Assembly (NCBI RefSeq): GCF_021869535.1 | Contig: NW_026262582.1 | Location: forward strand, 57,424,851 to 57,488,850 | Direction: 5' to 3' | DNA length: 64,000 nucleotides | Source of the DNA: Mytilus californianus | Taxonomy: Eukaryota > Mollusca > Bivalvia > Mytilida > Mytilidae | Part shown: one piece after another, positions 23,285-35,185 of the stretch | Layout: each line of letters starts with the position of its first letter | Numbering within the stretch: the stretch's first letter is position 1 | Notes under the pieces: model-generated | What the model was told of the DNA's origin: nothing | Databases searched by the model: none | Seen by the model: only the letters and a program-made list of their open reading frames with translations | Position numbers and translations under genes: made by a program

Positions 23285-24661
23285 ACAAGAGGCTCCTAAG
23301 AGCCTGAATAGCTCACCTGGAATGTTTTGTGTAGATCTTGCATCAATAATTATTTTGCTGTTTAATGTATAATGATGAGTGTTTAAACATGCCTTTAAAA
23401 GATTCTCTCCATCTATCATAGTTTCTGCAAAAAACTTAAAATATTGATAATTAAAGAACCTTTGTGAGAACACCCACATACCCCACACCCCACATTGTCA
23501 CTGGGCAAACAAAATTTCCCCAGATTCCTAAGTTTAAAGTCTCATAACTCCTACAATAGTCAACTGATAAACATTTCTTGTGTATATGCACATCTACATA
23601 TTATGTCCTTATTTAATCTACAATGTTTCATAAAATTATGTAGTGTAGTTTTCAGAGGATTTGTGATGACAAACGATCCAGTAGTTTATTAACACCAAAA
23701 ATCATTTATAAAGGAGCATAACTCAAGAATGGTTAGAGTGACCACACCAAAATTCAAACTTGATCTGTATTTTGTGGTAATAAGCATTGTGTATAAGTAT
23801 CATAACATTTGGTTGAGGCAAACTTTAGTTATGGAACGGAAACTAAAAATTTTGCAATTTTTCCATTTATAAAGGGGCATAACTCTATAACAGTTAAAGT
23901 GACGCCACCAAAATTCAAACTTAATCTGTGTTTTGTGGTTATAAGCATTGTGTGTAAGTTTCATAACATTTGCTTGAGCCAATTCAAGTTAGAGAACAGA
24001 AAACCAATTTTGGGACGTACGGAAGTACGTACATACGTACAGACAGACAAGAGTAAAACTTAATGCCCCCTCCGCTATGGCGGGGGCATAAAAACAAAAA
24101 AAATAATTATTAATAGTCTTTCAAGGGCAATAACTCCTATAAGGGATCAATTGAAGAATTTTGTCCTTAGACTTATTGGTAGATCTTACTTAACTTAGCA
24201 TTTATGCTGTTTAAAATTTCTCTTTTTCTATAATTGTTTTCAAGACAACAACCAAAAACTGAGAAATTTCCTAAAAAATATCATTTCAGGGGCAGTAACT
24301 CCAAATTAATTGTCTGATTTGTCTGAAAATTTCATCTGAAGATGGATCTTGATCTGCTGATCATATCTTTCCCATGTCAGTTATGCTCTAACTGCTTTAG
24401 TGTTTGAGATATAAGCAAAAAACTGCATTTTACCCCCATGTTCTATTTTTAGCCATGACGGCCATGTTTGGTGACTGACGGAATAAAAAACACAATCTTT
24501 ATACTAGATACCAAAAGGATCATTCACCAGAAGTTTGGTTGAAATTGGTTCAGTAGTTTAGAAGAGAAGAAGATCTTTGAAAAAGTTTATGACGACGACA
24601 ACAAAGACGGACGCCAAGTGATGGCAATAGCTCACATGGCCCTTAGGGGCAGGTGAGCTGA
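23285..24661 (+). mobile_element. Family A element with an inserted T/G chimera
   Basis: The start AGAGGCTCCTAAGAGCCT then GCTCACCT; the end is GGCCCTTAGGGGCAGGTGAG plus CTGAAAA. Between about 23450 and 24092 the A body is interrupted by a segment beginning like family T ('cccacataccccacacccca', 'atgcacatctacatattatg') and ending like family G ('ctccgctatggcgggggcat'). Near the A 3' end is a GACGACGACAACAAAGACGG microsatellite. Non-autonomous. Confidence 0.8.
23455..24092 (+). mobile_element. Chimeric family T/G element nested in A
   Basis: The 5' portion (to about 23690) is one family T unit; the 3' portion has two G modules ('ataaaggggcataactctat', 'gtgacgccaccaaaattcaa') and the G terminal hairpin. 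The switch lies near 23700. Either one family captured the other's end, or a G element landed in T and lost its 5' end. Confidence 0.6.
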
Positions 24662-24816
24662 AAACTAACCACCACAATATAGCCAATAGTGTAGAAAGTG
24701 ATGGTAAAACACCATTAATCTATCAATCAATATTAAGCAGTCACTCATGGGGAATAAGTATGCTCACAATAGAAGTCCCCTGTCACATGTTTAACTTATA
24801 TGAAAAAGTATCTTAC

Positions 24817-25046
24817 TCTTTTGCTGTATGGTTTTGATTTTTGCACTCTTTCATCAGAAGCAGAAGACACCTGAATATCTTCTGTAGAGGTTACTACGGC
24901 AATGGGTGATTCAGGTTGGTTTGGTGATGGATATGATGACAAGGAATCTCCTCTTCCAGAAAATGATGGTGGATCCTGTGGTCTTTCATGCAAATCCATC
25001 ATTATATTCTCAAAATAATCTTGGCTCTCCTGATCCATCGGAAAAT
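24817..25046 (-). CDS. NR1 receptor exon 2: A/B transactivation region
   Basis: Codes for residues 36-112 of the model. The acceptor reads TTTTAATCTTACAG|ATTTTCCG, the donor AGCAAAAGA|GTAAGA, leaving phase 0. An ATG at 25038-25036 (MDQESQDYFENIMMDL) has G at +4 and could be the start of an isoform with another leader, giving about 439 residues. The peptide is acidic at first, then rich in Ser, Pro and Asp (PPSFSGRGDSLSSYPSPNQP), and turns basic just before the next exon (KSKPYSKR). That is typical of a poorly conserved A/B region. No sequence family is recognisable in it. Its place upstream of the finger exon in matching phase is the main support. Confidence 0.87.
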
Positions 25047-26430
25047 CTGTAAGATTAAAAGGGACCTATTCAATGTCAATAATTTATGTTTAATACTTAA
25101 AATTGTGACATTTTCCTGTGAACTAGCGTCTTAGTCTATTTTCATTCAAAGATTATTTCATCGCTCCTGTTTTGGACTGCACAGCTGTAGCAATTCTTTT
25201 TTAAATATTAAGATAAATACTCAGATGGATGGCACCTCACTGGAAAGGCAGAACAATAAATAGCTATATTAAAAAAAAAAAAAGCAAAGCCTTTGATCAA
25301 ACATTAAGTACTGTTGCAATATCAAGACAAAATTGTGAAATTAAAAATTCAAAAGATATAATTTTTATCTTTTCTTAAGATCGGAATAGAATTGATGATT
25401 AAGCAGATCTGTGTCAACAATAATTTTTATTACTTTGTCATAACACGTTTACTTCATAATTATTATCTGATCATTGGATAAAGGGAATCCTAAAATGTTT
25501 TAAATCTACAAATTTATTATATAACTTTAGCTTCAAGAGGGGCTGAAATTTCTTCCTCCATATCAGAGTCGCCAAAATTATATTTCATTCTTAGACAGCA
25601 CTGCTTCTGAAATTTTGGTAAGATGTTTTCACAATTCAAAAAAATCTATACTTCATGGTATATCATTAGCAAAAAAAATTCTTTAATGATAGGAGAGAAA
25701 AATCTTCATCAGGTCCTCTTTTTATAACAGCAACATGCGACATATTTCATGGTCTTTTTCCTAAACAGATATGATTCCTTTTCTCAGGGGTTTGAAGTTT
25801 ATGAATCATCAAACAAAAAACACTTTTTAAACAGTCTTAAATAAATGGACAGTTATAGACTAGGGACCATTTTAAATTTCCTTGATAGTGTCCAGTATAT
25901 GTTTTAAATTATTGCAAACAAACCAGGCCTTTGATTATTAAAAAAAAAATCAGTACCAGTATTTTAATCTATCATTAAAACTCTTAATTCTAAACTGTTT
26001 AATTGACCTCTGCTATAATTGAAGAGAAATGATATTGGATATGGTTAATCAATTCTTGACACAAAATCACTACATGCACATGAAATAAACAAAACCAAAA
26101 GGAACAGTGCTTTTATTGCTGTTCTCATAAATGGTCTCAAAGCCACAGTGAGGCCTTCAACATGGAGCAAAAGCTCTCACCTCACTGAAAGTTCAAGACA
26201 GCTCCTAGCACCAGTTTTGAGTGAAAATATTTACTAGATGTTACATCACATTCCTTATTTGCATAGCTTCAGAGTAATACCAACAAATCATAAGTCAATG
26301 AAATCAAGTCTCACACATTGTATTTGGTTTATTATTATTAAGCTCAAATCAGGCCATAGATTTTTCTCTTTTCTATTTTTCAAATTTTGTTTACTGCAGA
26401 CCTTTTAAATTTATAGCTAACTATGTGGTT
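25047..26430 (-). other. Receptor intron 1, gene-proximal part
   Basis: AT-rich unique sequence. A weak S-like phrase at 26105-26170 ('gaggccttcaacatggagca'). No exon with supporting splice sites found. Confidence 0.6.
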
Positions 26431-26439
26431 TGGCTTTTC

Positions 26440-26555
26440 TTTTAGTTCAAGGCCTATGTTGATTTCCATTAACATCCTTGTCCTAATAGTTAGTCTTTTG
26501 TGGCTTATTGTCTCATTGGCAATCATAACTGGTCCCTTTAATTTTAAGATATGAT
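26440..26555 (-). repeat. Interspersed repeat S (reverse, diverged)
   Basis: 'gtggcttattgtctcattgg' and 'caatcataactggtcccttt' correspond to the complement of the S 5' portion. Confidence 0.55.
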
Positions 26556-26966
26556 AAGAACCATTATTTAGCCACTGAAATTGCAAGAATAGTAAAATTC
26601 TTCAATTCTTTGAATTGATAATCACCTTTTCTTTATAAACCTTAAACCAAAACTTTAACCTTATCCAGGAAGAGCTATTACTGATAGAAGGAAGCACAGC
26701 TCTAAAGAGCCTGTGTCGTTCACCTAGGTCTATGTGCATAATCAACAATGGACTCTCTCCAACATTAATTGTAGACAAGTATAGAATTCATGACAAAAAT
26801 TTCTTTTTTTTTTTATCTTGTATTACTGATCATTTAGTCTGTTTAGTTTCTCTCTATCTTCTTTCGTTCTTGGTCAAAACACAAAAGAGGGTACAAAAAT
26901 CTTCCTTTAAGGGCAATCACTCCTATGAAGAGTGACAGTCTACCAACTATATCGGCAAAATTTGAC

Positions 26967-27020
26967 TTTTTACGGGAGGTATTATGGTATACAAATGTCC
27001 GCTGTCTGTCTGTCTCTGTC

Positions 27021-27078
<58 letters not shown>

Positions 27079-27670
27079 CGGCATCCACATGTCGCACCGT
27101 AACTTGAGAACGACTTATCCAAATTTCATGAAACTTAACATAGTTGTTTCTTGTGATGGTCAAACGATCTGTATACTTTTTGGTGAAAATAAGATTAAAA
27201 CTTTTTGAGTTACAGGACTTGGTAACTAAAACAGGGGGTGTTTTTTTCACAAGTCGTGCCATATCTCAAAAATGATTTACGATTATTGCTTAAAACTTTA
27301 CATACTTCTTAGCGATATTAATCTAAAGATCTGTATACTTTTTGGTGATGATTCAAAATTTAATTTTAGAGTTATTGAGTTTTTTGTAAAAAAAAAAAGG
27401 GGGGGTGTGGGGTTTTCACATGTCGTGCTGTATCTCAAAAACTATTTATGATTATTGCTTTAAACTTTACACACTTTTTAATTATATTAATCTTAAGATC
27501 TGTATACTTTTTGGTGATGATTCAAAATTCTATTTTAGAGTTATTGATTTTTTTATAAAAAAAAGGGGGGTTTTCACATGTCACGCCGTATCTCAGAAAC
27601 GATTTATGATTATTGCATAAACCTCACACACAAGACGACGGGCGTATCATGCGCTCGTGGCGCAGCTGTT
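26967..27670 (+). mobile_element. Family C element, plus orientation, with (GTCT)n
   Basis: Begins 'tttttacgggaggtattatg' and 'gtatacaaatgtccg', has a GTCT microsatellite at 27004-27077, then three copies of a module around 'tcgtgccatatctcaaaaat' and 'gatctgtatactttttggtg'. Ends 'gggcgtatcatgcgctcgtg' GCGCAGCTG. The copy at 47971-48383 has the same ends in reverse. No coding capacity; frames across the microsatellite are artefacts. Confidence 0.8.
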
Positions 27671-27849
27671 TATTATGTGGATCTTGCCTTGCTGATCATT
27701 TTTGTTAAAGTTTCTATTTATCTGTTATAATTTTTATCATACAAGGCAAAAAGCAAACAAATTGGTAAAAATTGTCATTAAAGGGCATGATATTTTATAG
27801 TGTGTCTTTCTATGTTGTGATTTTACACTATTGTTTCAGGTAGGGTGAA

Positions 27850-28075
27850 GGTTGGCACCTATTAAAAGGTTTAAACCCACTGCATTTGTTTGCACCTGTC
27901 CTAAGTCAGAAACCTGATGTTCAGTGGTTGTCGTTTATTGATGTGGTTCATAAGTGTTTCTTGTTTTTTATATAGATTAGACCGTTGGTTTTCCTGTTTG
28001 AAGGGTTTTGCACTAGTCATTTTGGGGCCCTTTATAGCTTGCTGTTCGGTGTGAGCCAAGGCTCCGTGTTGAAGT
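27850..28075 (-). repeat. Interspersed repeat S (reverse, diverged)
   Basis: 'cacctgtcctaagtcagaaa', 'tgttcagtggttgtcgttta' and 'tagaccgttggttttcctgt' match the upstream half of the copy at 52125-52425. Confidence 0.7.
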
Positions 28076-28182
28076 CGCCTGACAGTTTAGACTTCAAGTA
28101 CAACTGGTAGAGCTCAACATTCTGAACATTAGTGCCCCGTCAGATTTTCTCTATTTATAGCAGTTTTCGAAATACTGAATTC

Positions 28183-29045
28183 AGGCTTGTATAGTCCGCA
28201 GTTTTATTCTCCAAAATTGAACCTGCCAGATAGGGGTGCTGATTATAGATTACAATAAGCAAGAAATAAGAGAAAAATTCAATTTCACGAGGTTTATTTA
28301 CGTTCCGCCATGTTTGTTATTGAAATTGTAGAGGGCGCTCTTATCATTTTCAAGACTAATAATTTACCTAATCCATATCTAAATATGCAATTTTAAGTAA
28401 ATATCAAATATAAACTGATAAATTTTAAAATTAAATGCTTCATACCAAATTTCTAGTTTCTGTTCACTGCATTGCATTTAATAAACTGGAATCTGCTTGA
28501 ATTTAACGGAACGAAAAAAGTGTATAAGTCAGTCGGGAACCAGCTTAAGCATAAAGATGTATAAACTATAAAACGTAATCTGTTATTCGTTCCATTTTGA
28601 TGTTTCATACTGACGCATGTGTCTTTTTTTAGCTTAAGATCCTTCAACATTAATGTGATGGATATGTTAAACATTATTTTACTTAAGGATGGAACTGTTT
28701 TACTTTCAAAGTCGTAATTTATTGTTGTCTATTAAGTACAGTTTTCTGTACACTCTCAATGTAGTTATTTTTATTTACACGTGCTATTCGAACTTCCGGT
28801 TTAAACAAATACAAGTTTCTTAATTCTCTTTTTTTGTGATTTTGACTTATTTTAACACTTGTGAAGTGTTTTAGAATCGTTTAAAAGCATTCGATGCAAA
28901 TACCGTAAACAATCACACACGATTAGAAATTACCAGAGTTTCATCAGATGTTTCGAATAGTTAAAAATTTTTTTTACCTTAATTCTCGTGGCAAGAAGAG
29001 GGGGTGCAGACAATGTACCAGTGCGAACTATACAAAGCCAATTAG
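28183..29045. mobile_element. Possible DNA element with inverted ends (GGCTTGTATAGTCCGCA)
   Basis: The left GGCTTGTATAGTCCGCA and the complement of the right, GGCTTTGTATAGTTCGCA, are near matches, and family A sequence flanks both sides. The interior is about 860 bp without a clear transposase. It holds CGCC-rich words and an ATGGCGGAAC on the minus strand. Confidence 0.5.
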
Positions 29046-29282
29046 GGTTATAGAAATAACTTCCATTTTACCCCTATGTTCTATTTCTAAGTCATGTCGG
29101 CCATCTTGGTTGGCAGTCGGGGTCATCGGACACATTCTTTAAACTAGATACCCCAATGATGATTATTGCCATTTTTGGTTAAATTTGGTCCAGTTGTTTC
29201 AGAGGGGAAGATTTTTTCAGGTGAGCTAAAAAGTGTACATTTCTATGATGTACTGTACATGTATAGTGTATGTGTAACAAAA

Positions 29283-30540
29283 AATTTGTTCCGGCGGGAC
29301 ATTTGTTCCGCCGGAACAAATTTCATAGGAAATATGTTCCACTGGAATTTATATCACAGAAAATATGTTCCAGCACTGTAAAATTTGTTCCGGAACTAAT
29401 TTTTTGGCCAAATGTGAAATAAGTTCCCGGTACAAAAATAATAGCTCCATGAATTTTGTTTCAATTAATATTAAAAAGTTTTAAATAAGTTCCTGTGACA
29501 TTAGTTTTAAACGAACATGTAAATATTTCATAGAAACTAATGAATAAGTTCTGCTCAATCATTATTGCACACCAAAACATTTTCTTGTTACACTTAAATT
29601 ATAATGCAAGCTAAATGCTGTACTGAGTGTACTTGCATGGGATACATTTGCAATTGAAGGCATGACTGTAACTATAGGATGAAGATAAGAAATAAAAGTG
29701 ATGGTAATGTATCATAATTTGTATTTATGTTTTATGCGGTATTCCTCCTTGGTTCCTGTTAACTGTCACGGCCCTGTGTTCTAGTCATAGATGTACTTAG
29801 GACATGGCACAGTTTCAAAAGAGTGTGTCTTTTTTTTTCTGCATGTCTTTTGATATTTATAAATGATCAAGTCAATTTGTCCTTTTCAAATTAGTACATA
29901 TGTTCCTCTTAAACTATACATTTTTTCTGAATGATTTTTCTTATTCTAATCTTTTCTGGTTCAAAAGTGTCATTTAGATATTTTTTACAGAGTATATAAT
30001 TAAACATTTGCTATACTCAATAGGATCCAAACTGGATGATTTACACTTTTTATCTATTATATTATTAATATAATACTTATTTTTATAATGCACTTGAATG
30101 ATAACTTTAAACTCACTGATGACAAATGCTCAGTATATAAGATATAGATATAAGAAGATGTGGTATGAGTGCCAATGAGACAACTCTCCATCCAAGTCAA
30201 AATTTATAAAAGTAAACCATTATAGGATAACTTGTTTAACAAGTGGAACATATTTCACAGACAAGGAACTTATTTCACCAGGTGAGGAACAAATCTCACA
30301 AACTCAGAACTTATTTCAACAGGTAAGGAACAAATCTCATAAACCTGGAACTTATTTTACTAGGTAAGGAACAAATTTCACCAACCCGGTACTTATTTCA
30401 CCAGGTAAAGTGGGGAACTTATTTTATAGAGATGGAATAAATTATATAGAAATTACCTGTGAAAAAAGTTCTCCCAGAACATATTTCCTGTGATACTTGA
30501 ACTTTTTTCACAGGAACAAATTTTGGATCACATATGAATA
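29283..30540. mobile_element. Palindrome-word element built on 'TTGTTCC/GGAACAA' (family O)
   Basis: Opens with a perfect 10-bp stem GTTCCGGCGG...CCGCCGGAAC (29288-29317). Both flanks (29283-29480 and 30228-30530) are made of scattered GTTCC, GGAACAAAT and GGAACTTATTTCACC words. The middle holds about 600 bp of unrelated sequence and an S fragment at 30146-30225. It has no coding capacity and fits no known class I can name. Confidence 0.6.
30146..30228 (+). repeat. Interspersed repeat S (fragment)
   Basis: 'ataagaagatgtggtatgag' then 'tgccaatgagacaactctcc'. Confidence 0.8.
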
Positions 30541-30785
30541 ACACATGGCACTCATGTATACTGTACATGTATATTGTATGAATAACACATGGCACTCATG
30601 TATTGCACATGTATAGTGTATGAATAAAACATGGCACCCATATGTACTGTACATGTATCATGTATGAATATCTCATGACACGCATATGTACTGTATATGT
30701 ATCATGTATGAATATCTCATGGCACTCATATGTATTGTACATGTATAGTGTATGAATAACACATGGCACTCATATGTGAAAGTTT
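30540..30785. repeat. About 60-bp tandem repeat ('gaataacacatggcactcat')
   Basis: Four copies of a unit reading 'gaataacacatggcactcat' 'atgtactgtacatgtatagt' 'gtat', with small changes. Confidence 0.85.
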
Positions 30786-30859
30786 TTCTGTTATGATAAT
30801 GGAAAAGGAGGAATATGGTGTATTAATTCATAAAAAAAATTGCAACCCACAATTAAATA

Positions 30860-33106
30860 AAATGCTCCGCAGGGCGCAGCTTGATACGACCGCAGAGGTC
30901 GAACCCTGAACAGTTGGGGCAAGTATGGACACAACATTCAAGCTTGATACAGCTCTGAATTTGGATTGTGATTTAATATTTGACACAGCATAGGTTTCTG
31001 ACACAGAATGAATGTGGTCTAAGAACTTAAAATTTTTTAAATTGGACATTCACCTATTATGGTCCAATATCCAAAATCTAAATGCATGGTTAGATTCAGC
31101 ATATCAAAGAACCCCAAGAATTCAATTTTTGATGAAATCAAACAAAGTTTAATTTTGGACCCTTTTGACCTCAATGTGGACAAAGTTGATAATGGGGCCC
31201 AAAAATCAAAAATCTAAATACATGGTTAGATTCAGCATATCAAAGAACCCCATATATTCAATTTTTGTTGAAATCAAACAAAGTTTAATTTTGGACCCTG
31301 ATTTGGACCAACTTGAAAACTGGGCCCATAATCAAAAATCTAAATACATGTTTAGATTCAGCATATCAAAGAACCCTAAGAATTCAATTTTTGTTAAAAT
31401 CAAACTAAGTTTAATTTTGGACCCTTTGGACCTTAATGTAGACCAATTTGAAAACGGAACCAAAAATTAAGAATCTAAATACACGGTTAGATTCGGCATA
31501 TCAAAGAACCCCAATAATTCAATTTTTGATGAAATCAAACAAAGTTTAATTTTGGACCCTTTGGACCTAAATGTGGACCAATTTAAAAATGGGGCCCAAA
31601 ATCCAAAAACTTAATACACGGTTAGAATCAGCATATTAAAGAACCCCAAGAATTCAAGAATAAAACCCCATTGAAATTGGTCAAGAAATAAGCAATTTAT
31701 ACGAAGTATCTTCTTTTGCACAATACTGTGCAATTGAATATTTCTTGCTATTGCGCAATACTGTACAATTGACAATTTCTTGCTATTGCGCAATATTGTG
31801 CTATTGGATATTTCTTGCTATTGCACAATACTGTGCAATTGAAGATTTCTTGCTATTGCGCAATACTGTGCAATTGAAGATTTCTTGCTATTGTGCAATA
31901 CTGTGCAATTGAAAATTTCTTGCTATTGCACAATACTTATTATATAATAATTTACACATCCTGTTTGGTGTGTATCTCCTACCATATCATTATTATTTGC
32001 TTTTAAATATAAAACAGAAATAACCAACTTAAAATGGAAAATTTTAAAAGAAAAAAAAAGGAAAAAAAGAAAAAAAAGGAAAACAAAAAATCCCCCCCCC
32101 CCCCCAATTTTTTGAACCCCCTTATGATTCATCACCCCAAATTCAATCCCAGCCTTCCCTTTGTGGTATGGTACCTTGCAGTACAATTTCAGAGAGATCC
32201 ATACACTTGAACACAAGTTATTGTCTGGAAACTAGAAAAATGCTTATTTTTGGCCCCTTTTTGGCCCCTTATTCCTAAACGTTTTGGGCAATTACCCCCA
32301 AACTCAATTCCAGCTTTCCCTTTGTGATATGGAACCTTGTAGTACAATTTCAGAAAGATCCATACACTTACACACAAGTTATTATCATGAAACTAGAAAA
32401 ATGCTTGTTTTTTGCCCCTTTTTTGGCCCCTAATTCCTAATATTTTGAGGCAATTACCCCCAAAATCAATCCCAGCATTCCCTGTGTGATATGGAACCTT
32501 GTGGTATAATTTCAGAGAAATCCATACACTTGAACACAAGTTATTGTCTGGAAACTAGAAAAATGCTTATTTGTGGCCCCTTTTAGGCCCCTTATTCCTA
32601 AACGTTTAGGGCAATTACCCCCAAACTCAATTCTAGCTTTCCCTTTGTGATATGGAACCTTGTAGTACAATTTCAGAAAGATCCATACACTTACACACAA
32701 GTTATTGTCATGAAACTAGAAAAATGCTTGTTTTTTGCCCCTTTTTGGCCCCTAATTCCTAATATTTTGAGGCAATTACCCCCAAAATCAATCCCAGCAT
32801 TCCCTGTGTGATATGGAACCTTGTGGTACAATGTCAGAGAGATCCATACACTAACACACAAGTTATATCTGGAAGTTACAAAAATGCTTATTTTTGGCCC
32901 CTTTTTCCTTAACTGTTCGTACCATAAGCCCCAAAATCAATCCCAACCTTCCTTTTGTGGTATTGAACCTTATGGTAAAATTTCATAGAGATCCATTCAC
33001 TTAAACTAAAGTTAGAGTGCGAAAACCAATGTGTCTTCGGACGACGACGACGACGCCAACGTCATACCAATATACGATCGCAAAAATTTTTGCGGTCGTA
33101 TAAAAA
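30860..33106 (+). mobile_element. Family R composite element with three internal tandem arrays
   Basis: The ends show TACGACCGCA (30886) and its exact complement TGCGGTCGTA (to 33101), each next to a small hairpin (CGCAAAAATTTTTGCG at the right). Inside are about six copies of a 110-bp unit (31045-31660, 'ttagattcagcatatcaaag'), six of a 36-bp unit (31720-31935, 'gcgcaatactgtgcaattga') and about five of a 165-bp unit (32100-33000, 'gatccatacacttacacaca', alternating subtypes). The 3' end has a GACGACGACGACGCC microsatellite. Non-autonomous. Confidence 0.85.
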
Positions 33107-35185
33107 ATAAAACGCAAAGAAAAGTCATTTGCATATAATATATCATATTTCCCAGAAATATGATTTCAAATATCAAAACATATTATTTATTGCACCCTCT
33201 AATGCCTTATAGCACTACCATAAATCTATACAAATGCTGATTTGTGAAAATGAATTTTTAAGTTGGTTCAAGGAATTGTTTTAAAATAAAAGCTTTACTT
33301 TAAATTTGACTAAATCTAAAGTACTATTTGGGACAAATTTGCATCATTCTATAAGAACCAGCGAAAAATAGATTAACTTTACATATGCTTATACATTAAA
33401 TTCAAGCCTGATACACTTACTTCCATTTAAAAACTTAAACATTCAAAATCCAAAGAAATCCTTTACAGGTGAAAAAATTATCTAAAATTTGAAATTGAAA
33501 ATTTTTCCCAATATCAAGTTTTTAAAAAGACATTTCTAAAAGAGGCTTTCAGTTTTTTAAACAGGAAAGACAAAATTCTTATTATCCTGAATGACTGCAA
33601 CAGGACCATCTGATCTAAAGTTTAAAGAAATATGGTGTTAAATTACACAAAATATAAATATTGTTATATTTTGAATAATTTTCAATATCTGTTTATACAT
33701 TCATTGATTAAGGTTAAATAATGATTATTGTTTTTACATTATCATTTTGGTTGTAAATAACAGGTGGTTTTAATTTTTTTTTTTTTTTTGCAGTGGTAGT
33801 TTTAATTTGACTGCAATACAGGTGTGGATCAAGGATTTTGAAAAAAGAGTTTGGAGTGATACTTGTAAAAAGTCTATGCATTTATCATATATGAGGCACA
33901 ATAAGAGGGGGCCGGGGCAGAGCACCTGACCCCCCTCCTGCTATATTTAATTATTTCACAGTTATACTACTGATACATTATTTTGGGACAGTTTTAAACG
34001 ATTTTTATATAAATTCATATTCCATAAATATATACTTTTACAATATTATTAATTCAAAGGTGAAGAATTCTTGCAGATAATATTTAAAATAGACTACTAT
34101 TTTTAACAAGCTAGACAGACTGTCAGAGAAATTAAATATATAGGCCTATATATAAAGTTATGCTTTAGTGATTTTGTTATGCAACTTTTATATATTCAAG
34201 TGCAAGAAAGTGATGATCAAAAACAGGGTCAAAATACAGTAGGTAAGAGTGAAAAATAATGATGTATTTGACATGACATTAAATCAATTTAATACTATGG
34301 TACAAGAAGGTTGTCATTATATGGGTTAGATTTCCAGCCAGTGTTTCATTAAACCCCCCCCCCCTTCTTTAATTCTATTCCTTTCAATCACTTATTGATT
34401 TTACATTATAATGTTTGTCTGTAATGAACTCTGCAGGGTTATTTATGTATATGCATCAGTACAGTATTTAACAAAGAAAAGATCAAAGAAAAACAGTTAT
34501 CTGGCTTTGAAGTAATTATTATGAGAAAAGAAATCACTCAAAAAAGCCATGTGTCAAAGATTAACAAATTATTTTCAGCCAATCATGTCTTACAAATTCA
34601 AGGTCCTTTCTATCACTTCCTCCTTCTATATTGCCCCCCTTTTCCCCCTCCATTTTATTCCCCACAACAATTCCTTTACTACTAATATATAATGAGACTA
34701 GATGTTATTGTTGAAGTCTTCTTTGATTCATTTCTTGTTCATAGACCTGAAAACATTTTACAAGGACATATTAGCACTTATTTACTCCATTGTCCCATCA
34801 ATCAATAACTGACCTCATTTCTCATGTAAAAAACATGTTTGAGATCTTCCCTCATGTCATCAAATATTATTTTTAGCCAGAAAGGTAAACTAGCGAACAG
34901 TTATGTTTTGTTTCATATAAATACAGATGTTAGGGTGACATGACACAAGTAGTAGGTCATCTTGACCAAAGTGACACAACCTGTGAAAAGGGGAATTTAT
35001 TAATCCAGAAACACATATGATACAATATGTCTCTGATTAAACTACTCATCCTGCAGACATTACAACCTTCTTTATTATGTCAAATTTTTAAATATGTTAT
35101 ACAAGTTATAGATGTTGAGATGATATCGTTGACCAATGTTCAATGACATGACATATAAAAACGGGAATAAAAGGGGAATAATCAA
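33107..35185. other. Receptor intron 1 sequence, no recognised element
   Basis: AT-rich, with C-runs at 34355 and T-run at 33776. No exon-like segment with good splice sites until the candidate at 35186. Confidence 0.6.

Larger units (their letters stand above)
26696..29232 (+). mobile_element. Family A element, long copy with three internal insertions
   Basis: Starts with CAGCTCTAAAGAGCCTGTG then TTCACCT and ends with 'gaagattttttcaggtgagc' TAAAA. The A body is visible at 26696-26965, 27669-27835, 28095-28180 and 29046-29232. It is interrupted by a family C element, a diverged S repeat and a segment with inverted ends (28183-29045). Boundaries are approximate. Confidence 0.65.

Noticed and set aside
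26843-27262. 139-residue minus-strand frame, and plus frames rich in Cys-Leu-Ser-Val
   Set aside because: They are translations of the (GTCT)n microsatellite of a family C element.
28295-28345. Alternative first exon with ATGGCGGAAC followed by GTAAAT on the minus strand, phase-compatible with exon 2
   Set aside because: It lies within a segment with inverted ends (28183-29045) inside a family A copy, the donor is weak, and phase agreement alone has a one-in-three chance. RNA evidence would be needed.
31165-31470. 101-residue plus frame
   Set aside because: Repeats the 110-bp unit of family R; no protein family.
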